From the NCBI RefSeq assembly GCF_041270065.1, contig NZ_CP065958.1, positions 310,001 through 374,000 of the forward strand: DNA of 64,000 nt. The letters are read 5' to 3'. This document shows, piece after piece, positions 1-7,860 of the stretch; positions within the stretch are counted from its first letter, which is position 1; every line of letters starts with the position of its first letter. The translations under genes and the position numbers were made by a program. The notes below the pieces were generated by a model, which saw only the letters and a program-made list of their open reading frames with translations, made no database searches and was not told the DNA's origin. The stretch is from Streptomyces fradiae. Its GTDB lineage: Bacteria; Actinomycetota; Actinomycetes; Streptomycetales; Streptomycetaceae.

Positions 1-545
1 ACGACCCGGCCGCGGAGGTCGACGAGGCCGAAGGAGGTGACGTCGACGCCGAGATGGACGCCGCCGGCGACGGGCCCGGTGGTGCCGCCGAGGTGTAGGT
101 CGACGGGGATCTGGGGGCGGCCGGGTCCGGCGGTCTCGGCGCGTTCGGGGAGTTCCCTGAGGAGTCCGTGCCGCAGCAGGTCGGTGGCCTGCCGGGAGAC
201 GGCGGCGGGGCTGAGGCCGGAGTGCCGGGCGATGGCGCTGCGGGCGAGCGGGCCGTGTTCCAGGACGGTACGGAGGACGGTGGCCGCGTTGGTCTCGCGC
301 CGGCAGTCCCCGGCGGGGCGGGATCCGGCGGCGGCGGAACCGGGGCCGGGGCCGGTGCCTGGACTCGCCCCCGTACTCGAGCCCATACCAAAGCCCGGAC
401 CGGAACCAGGACCGGCACCAGGACCCGAGCCCGGGCCCGTACCTGAACCGGTGTCCGGGCCCCGGCCCGGCTCGGGTTCGGGGGGCGCGGTCGGCTCGCG
501 GGTGCCGTCGCCGGGTGGTCGGGGGCCTCGGAGGGTGGGGCTCAT
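1..545 (-). CDS. ROK-family transcriptional regulator (C-terminus cut off by window edge)
   Basis: Reading the minus strand from an ATG at 545 gives about 80 residues rich in Gly, Pro and Ser, followed by a winged-helix domain (about residues 83-140; NAATVLRTVLEHGPL and SGLSPAAVSRQATDLL are the recognisable stretches). The first strands of the ROK sugar-kinase fold then appear (GGVHLGVDVTSFGLVDLRG) before the window ends. ROK repressors of the NagC/XylR type bind sugars or sugar phosphates and regulate carbohydrate genes; the ligand cannot be told here. The long low-complexity N-terminus is unusual, and a later start inside it is possible. A weak GAGG lies 5 bases upstream of the 545 start. 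The frame stays open from 545 to the window edge. Confidence 0.8.
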   Translation of the reverse strand, partial: MSPTLRGPRPPGDGTREPTAPPEPEPGRGPDTGSGTGPGSGPGAGPGSGPGFGMGSSTGASPGTGPGPGSAAAGSRPAGDCRRETNAATVLRTVLEHGPLARSAIARHSGLSPAAVSRQATDLLRHGLLRELPERAETAGPGRPQIPVDLHLGGTTGPVAGGVHLGVDVTSFGLVDLRGRV

Positions 546-698
546 CCATGCCTCGTCTCGGAAGGGGTGGCACCTGAATTACAGCAAGAGTTCGGCGGGA
601 CGGGCACCGCGCGCCGCGGGCCATAGAGGCCGGGAACCGGCCTAGTTGCGTCCTACGGTCGTGGTGTCCGTACGGATTCCGCAGGAAGGACCCCCACC

Positions 699-1253
699 AT
701 GTCCGCTCAGACCGGCAGCGCCGCCCCGCACGGCTACACCTCCGTCGCCCCGTGGGTGGTCACCGACGACACGGGAGCTTTTCTCGACTTTGTCACCCAG
801 GCGTTCGGCGGGGAGGAGCTCGCCCGGGTCGCGACGGAGGACGGTTCGATCGGCCACGGCGAGATCCGGGTCGGCGACACCGTGGTCCTCGCCTTCGACC
901 GTCGGCCCGAGTGGCCGGTCATGCCCAGCCTGCTGCGGGTCTTCGTCGCCGACGCGGACGAGGCCTTCGCGCGCTCGCTCGCGGCGGGCGCCGAAGTGGT
1001 CACGGCGCTCTCGGACAACGCCTTCGGGCAGCGCGGCGGCCGCGTCAAGGACCCCTTCGGCAACATCTGGTGGGTCGTCGCCCACGTCGAGGACGTCCCG
1101 GAGGACGTCATGTGGAAGCGCCTCCGGGAACCGGCGTACGCCGAGTCGATGCGCATCGCCCAGGAGACCCTCGACGCCGAGCTGTCCGGCCGCCCGCAGG
1201 GCCGCAGCAGCGCCCCGGTCGATCCCGGCCAGGGGCCGGACCAGGGGGCCTGA
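699..1253 (+). CDS. VOC-family (glyoxalase/PhnB-like) protein
   Basis: A 184-residue protein with the PhnB-type vicinal oxygen chelate fold: an early beta-alpha unit (SVAPWVVTDDTGAFLDFVTQAFGG), a central beta strand carrying GHGEIRVGDTVVLAF, and a second half ending in the family signature VKDPFGNIWWVVAHVED. The last 50 residues after the fold are polar and probably disordered. A clear AGGAAGGA ribosome site precedes the ATG. Proteins of this group are often annotated as glyoxalase or bleomycin-resistance-like, but the substrate is rarely known and the metal ligands are not certain here. It probably stands alone; the next gene starts 52 bases downstream and could be cotranscribed. Confidence 0.85.
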   Translation: MSAQTGSAAPHGYTSVAPWVVTDDTGAFLDFVTQAFGGEELARVATEDGSIGHGEIRVGDTVVLAFDRRPEWPVMPSLLRVFVADADEAFARSLAAGAEVVTALSDNAFGQRGGRVKDPFGNIWWVVAHVEDVPEDVMWKRLREPAYAESMRIAQETLDAELSGRPQGRSSAPVDPGQGPDQGA

Positions 1254-1305
1254 CTTCAGATCGCCCCGGCTCCCCCTCGTAGGCTCGTCCCGGAGGGGAG
1301 ACGTC

Positions 1306-1788
1306 ATGGAGATCACGGCGCAGTGGGTACGGGTCAGCTGGACCAAGCGTTCCCGGGGCGGGCCGGCCGCCGCGCTGCGGAACGGCCTGCCGGCGGGCTT
1401 CGCCCTGCCCTCGCCGACCCCGCCGCCGCCCGGGTTCGCCCATGTCGTCCGGCTCCGGGAGGACGACGACTTCAGGCCGCGCGCCGGCGAGACGACCCTG
1501 CGGGACGCCGGGCTCGTGCTGCGGGACGAGGGCGGCCGGCTCCGGGTGCACACGAGGATCCCGGAGCTGGGCGGGCTGCCGCCCCGGCGGCGCAGGCCGC
1601 CCGCGGTGCGGCTGGCGCCGGGGCAGTGGGTGCTGTGGCGGCTGAACTACCGGTTCAGCAGTGCGGCAGGCGTGCGGGACTGGTCGTACTGGCTGGACAC
1701 CTTCAACGTGGCGTACGGCCCCGTCGCCCCCGATGTCTTCCTCGGCGAGCCGCCGCTCCTCGTCGACGAGTGCGGGCCCGTCCGCTGA
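1306..1788 (+). CDS. Conserved hypothetical protein, 160 aa
   Basis: An ATG follows CGGAGGGGAG with good spacing and gives a 160-residue cytoplasmic protein without signal peptide or membrane segment. It begins MEITAQWVRVSWTKRSRGG and contains a Pro-rich stretch (PSPTPPPPG), an Arg/Pro-rich middle (LPPRRRRPPAVRLAPGQW) and an aromatic C-terminal part (WRLNYRF, DWSYWLDTFNVAYG). I recognise no domain. The high aromatic content near the end suggests a folded beta-rich domain rather than spurious coding. It lies 52 bases after the VOC gene on the same strand, so cotranscription is possible. Confidence 0.7.
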   Translation: MEITAQWVRVSWTKRSRGGPAAALRNGLPAGFALPSPTPPPPGFAHVVRLREDDDFRPRAGETTLRDAGLVLRDEGGRLRVHTRIPELGGLPPRRRRPPAVRLAPGQWVLWRLNYRFSSAAGVRDWSYWLDTFNVAYGPVAPDVFLGEPPLLVDECGPVR

Positions 1789-1908
1789 GGAGGGCCGTCG
1801 CGGCCGCGTGACTTCGGCCGTTCTCGGCCACAACCCTGGCGCGGGCATTACTTCCTCTGCGAAATTAATTGCGGAACGCCCCCGTCCCGAAGGCCCGAAG
1901 GGATCCGC

Positions 1909-3330
1909 ATGCCGACGAGTCATCCCCGCGTCATCGTGGTCCTCACCGATCAGCAGCGGTGGGACACCACGGGCGCGCACGGCAATCCCGCCGGGGTCAC
2001 GCCCGAGTTCGACCGGCTGGCACGCGAGGGGACGCTGGTCGAGCAGGCGATCACCCCGAATCCGGTGTGCGCCCCGGCGCGGGCCGCGCTGCAGACCGGG
2101 CGGTTCCCGACGGCGACCGGGGTGCACCGGAACGGGCTGCCGCTCGGTGCGGACGTGCCGACCCTCGCGGGGGCGTTCCGGGCGGCGGGGTACGTCACGG
2201 GGTACATCGGGAAGTGGCATCTGGCGGGCGAGCGGCACCCGGACGGGCCGGTGCCGCCGGAGCGGCGCGGCGGGTACGAGAAGTGGCTCGCCTCGGACCG
2301 GCTCGAGTTCACGTCCGACGCCTACCGGACCGTGCTGTACGACGAGGCGGGCGAGCCGGTACGGCTGCCGGGATACCGGTCGGACGGGCTTGTCGACGCG
2401 GCGATCCGGTTCGTCGCCGACCACCACGAGCGCCCGTTCCTGCTCTTCCTGTCGCTCCTGGAGCCGCACCACCAGAACGCGACGGACGACTACCCGGCAC
2501 CGGCCGGCTACCGCGAGCGCTTCGAGGGGCGGTGGCTGCCGCCGGACCTCGCGGCGCTCAGCCCGGGCGCGGCGCAGGGCGGCGCGCACCGGCACATCGG
2601 CGGCTACCTGGGCCAGATCAAGCGGGTCGACGAGGGCGTGGGGCGGCTGCGCGACTGTCTGCGCAGCCTCGGCATCGAGGACGACACCGTCCTCGCGTGG
2701 ACGGCCGACCACGGCTCGCACTTCCGCACCCGCAACGGCGAGTACAAGCGCTCGGCCCACGAGGCCTCCGTCCGCGTGCCGTTCGTGCTCACCGGCCCCG
2801 GCTTCCGGGGCGGCGGCCGCATCCGGCAGCCCGTGTCGACGGTGGACCTGATGCCGACGCTCCTCGACGCCGCCGGGCTTCCGGTGCCGGCGAGCGTGCA
2901 CGGGCGTTCGCTGCGCCCGCTGGTCGGCGGGGGCAGCGAACTCGACCGCCCGTTCTCGGTGTTCGTGCAGCTCAGCGAGGACGTCATCGGGCGCGCGGTG
3001 CGTACGGACCGGTGGAAGTACGTGGTGACGGCGCCCGACGGCCCCGACGGCCCGGACGCCTGGCACGAGCGCGCGGCCGACCGCTACCGGGAGACGGAAC
3101 TTTACGACCTGGCGGCCGACCCGTACGAGTTGGAGAACCTGGTCGGGCTCACCTCGCACCGGCGGGTGGCGGACGGGCTGCGCGACGCGCTGGGCACCTG
3201 GCTGAAGGAGGTCGAGGGCGCGGCCCCGGTCATCGAGGCGGCCCGGCCCCGCACCCTGGACCAGCGTTCACCGTTCTCGTTCCCGGAGCACCGGGTGCCT
3301 TGGGAGGGCGTGCGTTTCGGCCACGCCTAG
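1909..3330 (+). CDS. Sulfatase (arylsulfatase family, formylglycine-dependent)
   Basis: A 473-residue type I sulfatase. The core signature C-A-P-A-R at residues 54-58 contains the cysteine that formylglycine-generating enzyme would convert to the catalytic residue. D14/Q15 near the N-terminus, the GKWHLAG motif and the TADHGSH motif supply the other expected metal and substrate residues. There is no signal peptide, so the enzyme should act in the cytoplasm, like many actinobacterial sulfatases, cleaving sulfate esters of an unknown organic substrate or possibly phosphonate/phosphodiester analogues. Length is normal for the family. No sulfate-specific neighbours are visible, so the substrate cannot be inferred from context. 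Confidence 0.92.
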   Translation: MPTSHPRVIVVLTDQQRWDTTGAHGNPAGVTPEFDRLAREGTLVEQAITPNPVCAPARAALQTGRFPTATGVHRNGLPLGADVPTLAGAFRAAGYVTGYIGKWHLAGERHPDGPVPPERRGGYEKWLASDRLEFTSDAYRTVLYDEAGEPVRLPGYRSDGLVDAAIRFVADHHERPFLLFLSLLEPHHQNATDDYPAPAGYRERFEGRWLPPDLAALSPGAAQGGAHRHIGGYLGQIKRVDEGVGRLRDCLRSLGIEDDTVLAWTADHGSHFRTRNGEYKRSAHEASVRVPFVLTGPGFRGGGRIRQPVSTVDLMPTLLDAAGLPVPASVHGRSLRPLVGGGSELDRPFSVFVQLSEDVIGRAVRTDRWKYVVTAPDGPDGPDAWHERAADRYRETELYDLAADPYELENLVGLTSHRRVADGLRDALGTWLKEVEGAAPVIEAARPRTLDQRSPFSFPEHRVPWEGVRFGHA

Positions 3331-3364
3331 CCGAGCCCGGCGATCCCGGCCTGCCAACGAGAGG

Positions 3365-3736
3365 TCAGGATCCGGCGGCCTTCGCGTAGTCGACGAAGCC
3401 GACCCAGTCGAGGGCCACACAGGGTTCGTCGCCGACCACCCAGGCGTCATGGCCCGGCTGGACCTCGTAGAAGTTGCCGGGGGTCAGGTCGGCGGTCTCG
3501 CCGTCGTCCATGACCACGGTGATACGGCCGCTGACGATGTAGCCGACGTGGTGCGCCTGACAACTGTCGGTGCCGGCGATCGGCTTCACGTGTTCGGACC
3601 ACTTCCAGCCCGGCTCGAACACGGCCCGGCCCACCGCTCCGCTGTCCGTGTTCAGCAGGTCCATCCTGCCCTTGCCGCCCTCGAAGGGACGGGTCTCGTC
3701 TGCGGAGTCGAAGCTCCTGGAAACGATTCCGGTCAT
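3365..3736 (-). CDS. Small cupin-domain protein, 123 aa
   Basis: A single conserved beta-barrel of the cupin type: EPGWKWSEHVKPIAG carries the first metal-motif region, CQAHHVGYIVSGRITVVMDDG is the central strand pair, and TPGNFYEVQPGHDAWVVGDEP is the second cupin motif. The ATG at 3736 is preceded by GGAGG. A larger frame extends upstream but has no ribosome site, so I chose this start. Small cupins with this sequence style are common in Streptomyces and have no assigned reaction. It converges on the sulfatase gene, with 34 bases between the two stop codons. Confidence 0.85.
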   Translation of the reverse strand: MTGIVSRSFDSADETRPFEGGKGRMDLLNTDSGAVGRAVFEPGWKWSEHVKPIAGTDSCQAHHVGYIVSGRITVVMDDGETADLTPGNFYEVQPGHDAWVVGDEPCVALDWVGFVDYAKAAGS

Positions 3737-4092
3737 CGTCTTTCCGCCTCCCGGCGGTGGAACGTGCGACCCCCGAGGCCACTTCCAGGCTACGCCGGAG
3801 GCCGCTCGCGCACTCGCCCGCGCGCCCCGCGTACGTACTCGCCAGACTCGCCGGATGGCCGGAGAACGGCGTTGCCGCGGGGTCACGGACGGGGCTACGT
3901 TGATCACATGACTGCCGGGTCGGCCGTGGGCCGTGATCGAGAGAGGCGCCCGGCCGTGGCGTGAGCGCCCCGGGCCGGTGGGCGCGGGGTCCGCCGCGGT
4001 CGTCCGTTCGTCCTGTGCCGCCACGCACCGTCGTGCGTGGGAGCACGGGACAGAAGGAGGACATCAGCGCGCACTCTGCGAAAGGACCCCCT
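3737..4092. other. Divergent intergenic region, 356 bp
   Basis: This stretch separates the leftward cupin gene from the rightward VOC gene and should hold both promoters. No convincing gene with a ribosome site is present on either strand. Open frames crossing it are continuations of the neighbouring genes' frames. TGATCACATG near 3900 and CGTGATCG near 3932 share a TGATC core and could be part of a regulatory site, but the spacing is irregular. I can support nothing more. Confidence 0.4.
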
Positions 4093-4476
4093 GTGGCCGT
4101 CGAACTCAACCACACCGTCGTCTACGCCCGTGACAAGCGGGCCTCCGCCGGCTTCCTCGCCGAGGTGCTCGGCCTGGAGGTCGGAGCGCCCTTCGGGCCG
4201 TTCGTGCCGGTGGACACCGGCAACCGCGTCACTCTCGACTACTACGACGCCGGTGACACCCCCATCATGCCCAGCCATTACGCGTTCCTCGTCCCCGACG
4301 AGGAGTTCGAGACGATGATCGGACGTCTGGAGCGGATGGGCGTCACCTACTACGCCGATCCCCACCACACCGAGCCCGGGCAGATCAACCGTCTCTTCGG
4401 CGGCCGGGGCGCCTACTTCGCGGATCCGGACGGCCACAACATGGAGATCATGACGCGGCCGTACGCCCGCCCCTGA
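4093..4476 (+). CDS. VOC-family dioxygenase-like protein, 127 aa
   Basis: A compact single-domain vicinal oxygen chelate protein. The probable metal ligands are the histidine in VELNHTVVYARD near the start, the histidine in MPSHYAFLV in the middle, and the glutamate in DPDGHNMEIMTRPY at the end, which is the usual H-H-E pattern of catechol dioxygenase/glyoxalase relatives. The GTG start at 4093 follows AAAGGA with 7-base spacing. An upstream in-frame ATG at 3961 lacks a ribosome site and would add unrelated residues. The substrate is unknown. It is followed by a 214-bp gap and then the SPW membrane protein, probably a separate unit. Confidence 0.85.
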   Translation: MAVELNHTVVYARDKRASAGFLAEVLGLEVGAPFGPFVPVDTGNRVTLDYYDAGDTPIMPSHYAFLVPDEEFETMIGRLERMGVTYYADPHHTEPGQINRLFGGRGAYFADPDGHNMEIMTRPYARP

Positions 4477-4690
4477 GCAGGTCCGCCGCGGTTTCTCCGC
4501 CCCTTCCTTGAACTTTTGTTGAACAAGAGGTCGGAATTGGAGATTCTGGCCATTTTCGGAGGGGGTTTTCTGTGCAGTTCCCTTATGGGGCACATCTACA
4601 CATAAAGGCCAGATAAGAGCACAATGAAACCGCGGCATCATGCCGCCAAGCGCGGTCAGACGTGCAGAACGCCAGAAGGAGGCGAGTCGT

Positions 4691-5128
4691 ATGGCCGACG
4701 TCTCTCACCGTCCTGGTGATATCAGGGGACACCCCGACGCCGGAGAAATGCGCGAACGTTACACGCGCGTGCTCCAGACCCGAGGTGTGGCGGCGGTCGA
4801 GGAACTGGTGATCCTCGCCGGTATCTACGCCGCGGTCTCCGCGTGGACGGTCCACTTCTCCGCCGCGAAGCCGGAGCTCGCCATCAGCAACCTGATCGTC
4901 GGCATCGCCCTCGCCGGTCTGGGCCTGTGCATGTCGATGGCTCCGGAGCGGTCCCAGGACCTCAACTTCGTGGTTCTGCTGCTCGGTGCGTGGCTGATCG
5001 TCTCGCCGTGGGTGGTCTCCCGTGACGCGGGGTCCGGCGCGATCATCAGCAACGTCATCACCGGCGCCTGTGTCTGTCTCTTCGCCCTCGTCGCCGGCGG
5101 TCTGCTGATGAGCAAGAGAAGGACGTGA
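4691..5128 (+). CDS. SPW-repeat integral membrane protein
   Basis: A 145-residue protein with a hydrophilic N-terminal 45 residues and four predicted membrane helices arranged as two helical pairs. The second pair contains the diagnostic S-P-W motif (AWLIVSPWVVS), and the first pair has the related S-A-W (GIYAAVSAWTV). This matches the SPW repeat family, found in actinobacterial and other membrane proteins with no known biochemical role. The ribosome site AAGGAGG upstream of the ATG at 4691 is very strong. A good intrinsic terminator follows directly, suggesting a single-gene transcript. The preceding 214 bp must contain its promoter. Confidence 0.88.
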   Translation: MADVSHRPGDIRGHPDAGEMRERYTRVLQTRGVAAVEELVILAGIYAAVSAWTVHFSAAKPELAISNLIVGIALAGLGLCMSMAPERSQDLNFVVLLLGAWLIVSPWVVSRDAGSGAIISNVITGACVCLFALVAGGLLMSKRRT

Positions 5129-5153
5129 CGACCTACCCGATCCCGATCCGAGA

Positions 5154-5192
5154 GAACGGCGTCGCCCCTCGACAGAGGTGGCGGCGCCGTTC
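5154..5192 (+). terminator. Intrinsic terminator after the SPW gene
   Basis: An inverted repeat pairs GAACGGCG (5154-5161) with CGCCGTTC (5185-5192), continued inward by a G-T wobble and CGCC/GGCG. The loop region is CTC-GACA-GAG. There is no U-run, as is usual in Streptomyces. It starts 25 bases after the SPW stop codon and lies before the next promoter region. Confidence 0.75.
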
Positions 5193-5333
5193 ACGTTCGT
5201 CGCGACTGTGTCTGTGAACGGCCACCGCCAGGTAACGAATTGACCCACGTGGTTTCGGCCACATAAGTTCTGCGTAAAGCTTGCTCCACAGGGACAGGCT
5301 CCCGCTCACACACCCAGTCCTTGGGGGGACAAA

Positions 5334-5687
5334 GTGAACTGGTACCTCGACGCGTTCAAGAAGTACGCGACCTTCAGCGGCCGCGCCCGCCGCCAGGCAT
5401 TCTGGATGTTCTTCCTCTTCAACTTCATCTTCTCCGCGGTCGCTTCGATCCTCGACTCGGTGCTGGGCATTACGCTCATCAGCCCGATCTACGTGCTCGC
5501 CGTGCTCATCCCGTACCTCGCGGTCGCGGTGCGCCGCCTGCACGACACGGGCCGCAGCGGCTGGTGGCTGCTCATCAGCCTGATCCCGCTGGTCGGCTTC
5601 ATCATCCTCATCGTCTTCTGGGCCTCCGAGGGCGAGCAGCAGCACAACGCGCACGGCCCGAACCCGAAGCTGGCGCCCGCCTACTGA
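5334..5687 (+). CDS. DUF805 family membrane protein
   Basis: A 117-residue protein starting at a GTG preceded by GGGGGG. It shows the DUF805 pattern: an N-terminal MNWYLDAFKKYATFSGRARR segment with the conserved F-x-G-R-x-x-R, two membrane helices, the family hallmark VRRLHDTGRSGWW at about residues 66-78, then another helix and a short polar tail. DUF805 proteins are small inner-membrane proteins of unknown biochemical role, found from proteobacteria to actinobacteria. It has its own promoter region and a strong terminator, so it is probably monocistronic. Confidence 0.9.
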   Translation: MNWYLDAFKKYATFSGRARRQAFWMFFLFNFIFSAVASILDSVLGITLISPIYVLAVLIPYLAVAVRRLHDTGRSGWWLLISLIPLVGFIILIVFWASEGEQQHNAHGPNPKLAPAY

Positions 5688-5711
5688 GAGTAGGAACGTC
5701 CCGGCACGTCG

Positions 5712-5743
5712 AAGCCCCTGGAAGGAACGCCTTCCAGGGGCTT
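5712..5743 (+). terminator. Strong intrinsic terminator
   Basis: A perfect 14-bp stem runs from AAGCCCCTGGAAGG (5712-5725) to its complement (5730-5743) around the tetraloop AACG, and is followed by TTCGC. It lies 25 bases after the DUF805 stop codon. It is the cleanest terminator in the window. Confidence 0.92.
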
Positions 5744-5876
5744 TTCGCATGGGCGGAGCCGTACAGAGCCAGACCGGCGCATCCGGCCCGCTCCGCTTGT
5801 GCAGGATGGCGCAGGACCGGCCGCCGCGACCCCTCCTAGCCTCGGCACGCAGGCATCAACGAGGGGCGGTACCAGC

Positions 5877-7154
5877 ATGAACTGGCTGATCCACGACTAC
5901 CGCGAGAGCGATCTCGCCGCCGTCGTCCATCTCATCGACACCACGGCCGAACTGGGCCAGGAGTCGGTCTTCTCGCTCGCCGAGTGCATCGGCGCGCTGA
6001 CCTCCCGGCAGCCGGCCGTCGTCGCCGTCCACCAGGGCGCGCCGATCGGTGCGGCGCTCGCCTGTGTGGCAGGCGAACGCGCCTGGGTGATGCGGGTGGC
6101 GATCTCCTCGGCCTGGCGCGGCCGCGGCCTGGCCAGCGCGCTCCTGGTGGAGCTGGAACGGCGGCTGGTGGCCGCGCGGGTCGGGCGCATCGCGTACGTG
6201 CTGCCCGAGGAGGAACTCCTGGGCGAGGGGCTGCTGAACGCCGGGTACACGCGGCAGCCGGCCGTCGCGTACTTCGAGAAGGTCGAGCCGCTGCACGGAC
6301 CGGCGGCGAATCTCCTGGACGACCTCGGCGGCCGGCTGCTGCCCGCCGACCTGTGGGCGAAGGTGGCCGGCATGGAACGGGAGAAGGACCTGATCGAACG
6401 GCGTGTCGTGCTGCCGCTGGCCGAGCCCGAGCGGGCCGCCCGGCACGGGGTGCGCCCGCCGCGCGCGATCGGTCTGTTCGGGCCGCCCGGCACCGGCAAG
6501 ACCACGTTCGCCCGGGCCATCGCCTCCCGTCTCGGCTGGCCGTTCGTGGAGATCCTGCCGTCCCGGCTCGCCGACGAGGGCAACCTGGCCGCCGCGCTGC
6601 GCGCCGCGTTCGCCCGGATCGGCGAGCTCGAGCGGGTGCTCGTCTTCATCGACGAGGTCGAGGAGATCGCGCCCGTACGCACCGAACCCGTGCAGCCCGG
6701 CGGCATGCACGGGGTGACGAACGAACTCCTCAAGCTCATCCCGGGGTTCCGGGAACGCGACGAACGCCTGCTCGTCTGCGCCACCAACTCCATCCGCTCC
6801 CTCGACCCGGCCTTCCTGCGCCCGGGGCGCTTCGACTACCTCATCCCGATCGGTACGCCGGACAAGGCGGCCCGCGCGGCGATCTGGTCGCGCTACACGG
6901 ACGCGCGGCCGGAGGTCGACGTGGACGCGCTGGTCGCGGCGAGCGAGTTGTTCACGCCCGCCGACATCGAGCACGCGGCGCGGATCGCCGCGCAGAGCTC
7001 CTTCGAGCGGGACCTCGTCGCACCGGCCGCGCCGGCCGCCCCGGGTGCGACGACCACGGACTACCTGGACGCGATCGGGCAGTGCCGGCCGACCGTGACG
7101 CCGGAGCTGATCGAGCAGTTCGAGTCCGACATCACGACGCACGCCCGCTTCTGA
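5877..7154 (+). CDS. GNAT acetyltransferase fused to an AAA+ ATPase
   Basis: A 425-residue two-domain protein. Residues 1-140 form a GNAT fold with the acetyl-CoA pyrophosphate loop R-G-R-G-L-A (81-86) after the VMRVAISSAW strand. Residues 155-390 form an AAA+ ATPase: Walker A GPPGTGKTT (202-210), Walker B VFIDEVEEI (256-264), sensor 1 CATN (301-304) and an arginine-finger region RPGRFD (315-320). The AAA part resembles the Cdc48/proteasomal-ATPase/ClpX-like classical clade, which remodels proteins. One reading is ATP-driven substrate presentation coupled to N-acetylation, but no such activity is established from sequence. The ATG at 5877 follows GAGGGG at about 10 bases. Confidence 0.85.
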   Translation: MNWLIHDYRESDLAAVVHLIDTTAELGQESVFSLAECIGALTSRQPAVVAVHQGAPIGAALACVAGERAWVMRVAISSAWRGRGLASALLVELERRLVAARVGRIAYVLPEEELLGEGLLNAGYTRQPAVAYFEKVEPLHGPAANLLDDLGGRLLPADLWAKVAGMEREKDLIERRVVLPLAEPERAARHGVRPPRAIGLFGPPGTGKTTFARAIASRLGWPFVEILPSRLADEGNLAAALRAAFARIGELERVLVFIDEVEEIAPVRTEPVQPGGMHGVTNELLKLIPGFRERDERLLVCATNSIRSLDPAFLRPGRFDYLIPIGTPDKAARAAIWSRYTDARPEVDVDALVAASELFTPADIEHAARIAAQSSFERDLVAPAAPAAPGATTTDYLDAIGQCRPTVTPELIEQFESDITTHARF

Positions 7155-7235
7155 ACCCGACCTCGGCGGTCCGCGCCTATCGTGGGTGCGACCACGAGCA
7201 CGACCACCACCACGACCACGGGGGAGAAACGTTCC

Positions 7236-7823
7236 ATGGGAACGAACGAGGCAGCGGAGTCGGTGGAGGGGCTTCCGGTCGTCCGCCTCGCCGACGGCGC
7301 GGAGCTGGAGGACTGGCTCGCGGCGCACCACGGCGACACGCCCGGCGGTGTGTGGCTGCTGCTCGGGCGGAGCGGCTCCGGCTTCGCCTCCCCCACGTCC
7401 GCCGAGATCCTGGACGCCACGCTCGCGTACGGCTGGATCACCGGCAAGCGGAAGGCGCGCGACGCGGAGGCCTATCTGCAGAAGATCACGCCGCGCCGCC
7501 CGCGCAGCCTGTGGTCGCAGGTCAACGTACGACAGGTCGAGGTGCTGCTGGCCGCCGGGCGGATGCGGGAGCCGGGGCTCGCGGAGGTGCGGGCGGCGCG
7601 GGCGGATGGTCGCTGGGAGGCCGCGTACCCCTCCCAGAAGGACGCGACCGTGCCCGACGACCTGGCGGGCGCGCTGGCGGCGGAGCCGCGCGCCGCGGCG
7701 GCGTTCGAGGCGCTGGGGAAGACCGACCGGTATCTGATCATCCTCAGTCTGTGGCAGGCCCGGACGGCGAAGACCCGGGCGGCCCGGATCGAGCGGGCGG
7801 TGGCACGGCTCGCGGCCGACTGA
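7236..7823 (+). CDS. YdeI/OmpD-associated family protein
   Basis: A 195-residue cytoplasmic protein of the YdeI type. Family stretches are GVWLLLGRSGSGFASPTSAE, LAYGWITGKRKARD and the C-terminal helical part TDRYLIILSLWQARTAKTRAARIERAVARL. Members are often described as bacteriocin-protection or OmpD-associated proteins, but their biochemical role is not known. The ATG at 7236 follows GGGGGAGAAA. A GTG at 7182 in the same frame would add a Thr-rich stretch encoded by a run of CACGACCAC-like repeats, which looks like untranslated leader. The gene follows the GNAT-AAA gene by 81 bases and may be cotranscribed. Confidence 0.82.
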   Translation: MGTNEAAESVEGLPVVRLADGAELEDWLAAHHGDTPGGVWLLLGRSGSGFASPTSAEILDATLAYGWITGKRKARDAEAYLQKITPRRPRSLWSQVNVRQVEVLLAAGRMREPGLAEVRAARADGRWEAAYPSQKDATVPDDLAGALAAEPRAAAAFEALGKTDRYLIILSLWQARTAKTRAARIERAVARLAAD

Positions 7824-7832
7824 CCGGCCCCA

Positions 7833-7860
7833 GGCCTCAGGCCTCAGGCCTCAGCCCTCA
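7833..7860. repeat. Short tandem repeat, GGCCTCA x3 plus one variant
   Basis: Three perfect GGCCTCA units (7833-7853) are followed by GCCCTCA (7854-7860). They fill the gap between the convergent YdeI and GNAT genes and run into the GNAT stop codon. The repeat is 7-bp periodic and could vary in length between strains. Confidence 0.8.

Noticed and set aside
342..470. Gly/Pro dipeptide-coding region as a tandem repeat element
   Set aside because: Units are irregular and lie within the open frame of the ROK gene; treated as low-complexity coding.
1108..3159. Long open reading frame on the minus strand opposite the sulfatase gene
   Set aside because: Very high GC makes stops rare. The translation is Arg/Gly/Ala-rich without domain features and runs across several real genes; the + strand sulfatase is complete.
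7182..7236. N-terminal extension of the YdeI-like protein with Thr repeats
   Set aside because: The upstream GTG lacks a ribosome site and the extra residues come from a simple CACGACCAC-type repeat; the ATG at 7236 has GGGGGAG upstream.
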